This document shows, one piece after another, positions 62,496-64,000 of a stretch of 64,000 bases of DNA (position 1 is its first letter; the number at the start of each line of letters is the position of its first letter). The DNA is taken from positions 16,422 through 80,421 of the forward strand of contig NZ_VNJI01000036.1 in NCBI RefSeq assembly GCF_007786445.1. Direction: 5' to 3'. The notes beneath the pieces were generated by a model, which did not search any database, was not told the DNA's origin, and worked only from the letters and a program-made list of their open reading frames with translations. The position numbers and the translations under genes are program-made. Source of the stretch: Paenibacillus cremeus (GTDB taxonomy: Bacteria; Bacillota; Bacilli; Paenibacillales; NBRC-103111).

Positions 62496-63410
62496 ATGAA
62501 AGCGATTGTATGCAAAAAATATGGATTACCGGATGTTCTTGAGCTTACGGAGGTAGAAAAACCTACTCCCAAGGACAAAGAATTCCTGGTAAAAATTCAT
62601 GCAACAACTGTATCTGCTGGGGACATAAGAGTTCGAGGTTTTAATAGTCCTATTTTATTCTGGATTCCCATGCGAATCGTTTTAGGAATTAGAAAACCGA
62701 GAAATCCAATATTAGGCGTGGAGTTAGCTGGAGAAATCGAACGAATAGGAAAAAATGTGAAACGATTTAAGAAAGGAGACCAAGTTTTTGCATTAACTGG
62801 GATGCGTTTTGGGGCTTATGCAGAGTACACATGCCTGCATGAGAAAAGCGTTGTGGATTTAAAACCAAAAAATGTGACATATGAAGAAGCTGCTGCCATT
62901 CCGTTTGGGGGAACTTCAGCATTGTTTTTCCTTAGAAAAGGGAATATCCGAAATGGACAAAAAGTTCTTATCTATGGGGCTTCCGGTGCGGTTGGCTCAT
63001 CAGCAGTTCAGCTTGCCAAGTACTTTGGTGCGGAAGTTACAGGGGTTTGTGGCGCTGACAACATGGAACTGGTAAAATCTTTGGGAGCAGATTATGTCAT
63101 CGATTATATGAAAGACGACTTTGCGGATAAAATTCAACAATATGATCTCATATTTGATGCAGTTGGAAAGATTTCTAAAGCTAAATGCAAGAGAGCAATA
63201 GCACCGAACGGGAAGTACGTTACGGTGGATGGGCAAGGTATTGCGAAAGTCCGCAACGAGGATTTACATTTCCTCAAAGAGCTTGTTGAAATGGGGAAAA
63301 TCAAACCCCTCATCGATAGACGCTATCCACTAGAACAAGTTCCCGAGGCTCACAGATATGTGGAGAAAGGGCGCAAGAAGGGAAATGTAGTAATTAACAT
63401 TGGAACATGA
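62496..63410 (+). CDS. NAD(P)-dependent quinone-oxidoreductase-like alcohol dehydrogenase
   Basis: A 304-residue enzyme of the medium-chain dehydrogenase family, without the Cys-rich structural zinc loop, so closer to quinone oxidoreductases. ATG 62496 has GGAGGA upstream. N-terminal GroES-like domain (about 25-110) with GVELAGEIERIGKNV; Rossmann domain with VLIYGASGAVGSSAVQLAKYFGAEVTGV (about 150-178). C-terminal EVPEAHRYVEKGRKKGNVVI-like end is typical. The substrate may be a quinone, enone or aldehyde. It is transcribed alone. Confidence 0.88.
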   Translation: MKAIVCKKYGLPDVLELTEVEKPTPKDKEFLVKIHATTVSAGDIRVRGFNSPILFWIPMRIVLGIRKPRNPILGVELAGEIERIGKNVKRFKKGDQVFALTGMRFGAYAEYTCLHEKSVVDLKPKNVTYEEAAAIPFGGTSALFFLRKGNIRNGQKVLIYGASGAVGSSAVQLAKYFGAEVTGVCGADNMELVKSLGADYVIDYMKDDFADKIQQYDLIFDAVGKISKAKCKRAIAPNGKYVTVDGQGIAKVRNEDLHFLKELVEMGKIKPLIDRRYPLEQVPEAHRYVEKGRKKGNVVINIGT

Positions 63411-63856
63411 TAAATTAAAAAAGCTCGAAATCATAAGTCAAATTAACAGTACGAGATCTCCATAACAACAGGCTGCCAAGAGTCTCTTGAGGCGCCGCAA
63501 TTGTCCGGTAAGTGTGTGGTTCAAGTGAGAGTAAGAAAGGCCGATGAAACCAAAGCTTTAAAAAAATGGCGGGCTTAAATATAGGTAGCAGGTTGACCGA
63601 TTGAGACGGAGCATATTCCGGCTCTTTTTTGTGCACAGGCGAAGCCGTGAGAATAGTGTTTTAACACATGTCGGGTGACAAGAACATTATCTCATTAATT
63701 GCCGCGTACATCAGCGTAATAGTATAGCAACTAAAAAGGGAGCTGCCGATGTAGCTCTTCGCCTTTTTCGCCGTTATGACCATTAAGGTGAAACCTACCA
63801 TAAAAAATTTGTTGGGGAAAGTGCGGGAGTATTGATGAGAGTGCGAGTCTATCCCC
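63411..63856. other. intergenic region with repeat copy G
   Basis: Holds a short GAGC...GGCTC stem with TTTTTT near 63607-63631, which may terminate the dehydrogenase gene, and the repeat left end at 63669. No supported gene. Confidence 0.35.
63669..63706 (+). repeat. TGTCGGG-family left end, copy G
   Basis: TGTCGGGTGACAAGAACATT continues as ATCTCATTAATTGCCGCG, an almost perfect left end. The hairpin is incomplete afterwards. No matching right end is seen before the window closes. Confidence 0.75.
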
Positions 63857-64000
63857 TCATGGAATATCCGTACCTAGATACTTTTCTGCATAACGCATAA
63901 AAATATCGGCTGCCGGCGAGATATAACGTCCCTCGAAGGAAAAGATGGCCACCGAACGAGATAGAGGAAGATCCAGTGGGATAATCGAAATAGATGGTCC
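63857..64000 (-). CDS. LysR-type regulator, C-terminal part
   Basis: The minus strand encodes the last 47 residues of a protein that runs out of the window: SISIIPLDLPLSRSVAIFSF, then SPAADIFMRYAEKYL. A hydrophobic strand with Arg followed by an AADIFMRY helix is typical of the end of the LysR substrate-binding domain. TGA at 63857-63859. Start and DNA-binding domain are not visible. Confidence 0.6.
   Translation of the reverse strand, partial: GPSISIIPLDLPLSRSVAIFSFEGRYISPAADIFMRYAEKYLGTDIP

Overview
The window looks like a chromosomal segment of a spore-forming Bacillota, most probably Paenibacillus or a close relative. The evidence is a GerA-type spore germination operon, remnants of a CwlJ-like cortex hydrolase and of an S-layer-homology protein, a c-di-AMP (ydaO-type) riboswitch in front of an NlpC/P60 hydrolase, YesM/YesN-type two-component pairs next to CUT1 sugar transporters, cre-like catabolite operators, strong AGGAGG-type ribosome sites and frequent GTG/TTG starts. 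I see no rRNA, convincing tRNA or CRISPR array.

Layout. 1-4260: tail of a DUF1330-like gene, a broken DinB-like gene, then germination operon gerA-gerC-gerB. 4.9-13.2 kb: a YesM/YesN pair followed by a cre-controlled sugar ABC cassette (lipoprotein, TIM-barrel protein, two permeases, FAD oxidoreductase). 13.2-20.3 kb: S-layer remnant, a secreted PL7-type lyase with a perfect cre match, and a 1618-residue secreted GH55-like protein. 20.6-24.2 kb: small P-loop kinase, an IS1111-group IS110 element and decayed genes. 24.3-30.1 kb: second YesM/YesN pair with its own CUT1 transporter. 30.1-37.2 kb: a mosaic of pseudogenes, a chromate transporter, an alpha/beta hydrolase, the riboswitch-NlpC/P60 unit and many short repeats. 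37.4-44.8 kb: a 2476-residue secreted protein carrying both a PL6 and a PL7 alginate-lyase domain. 45.3-57.0 kb: a minus-strand CUT1 transporter divergent from an IclR regulator and a catabolic operon (SDR, DapA-family lyase, enolase-superfamily dehydratase, two GH4 glycosidases, PhyH-family protein, Gfo/Idh/MocA oxidoreductase). 57.3-64 kb: orphan TrpX-like lipoprotein, broken prolyl hydroxylase, small membrane and unknown proteins, a HAD phosphatase, a quinone-oxidoreductase-like enzyme and the tail of a LysR regulator.

How the genes work together. The theme is acquisition of polysaccharide, especially polyuronide: secreted lyases and glucanase-like enzymes release oligosaccharides, three CUT1 importers take them up, and the GH4/dehydratase/lyase operon probably degrades an acidic or otherwise modified sugar. 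None of the three CUT1 systems carries its own ATPase, so they probably share an MsmX-type ATPase encoded elsewhere.

The least explained structure is a dispersed family of short repeats starting TGTCGGG and built from about 20-bp sites of the type TGACAAGAACTTKATCTCATT, often with an internal terminator hairpin. At least nine full or partial copies lie between 23.5 and 63.7 kb. They resemble the multi-site ends of Tn7/Mu-like (DDE, TGT...ACA) transposons without any transposase, and they lie among most of the broken genes of the window.
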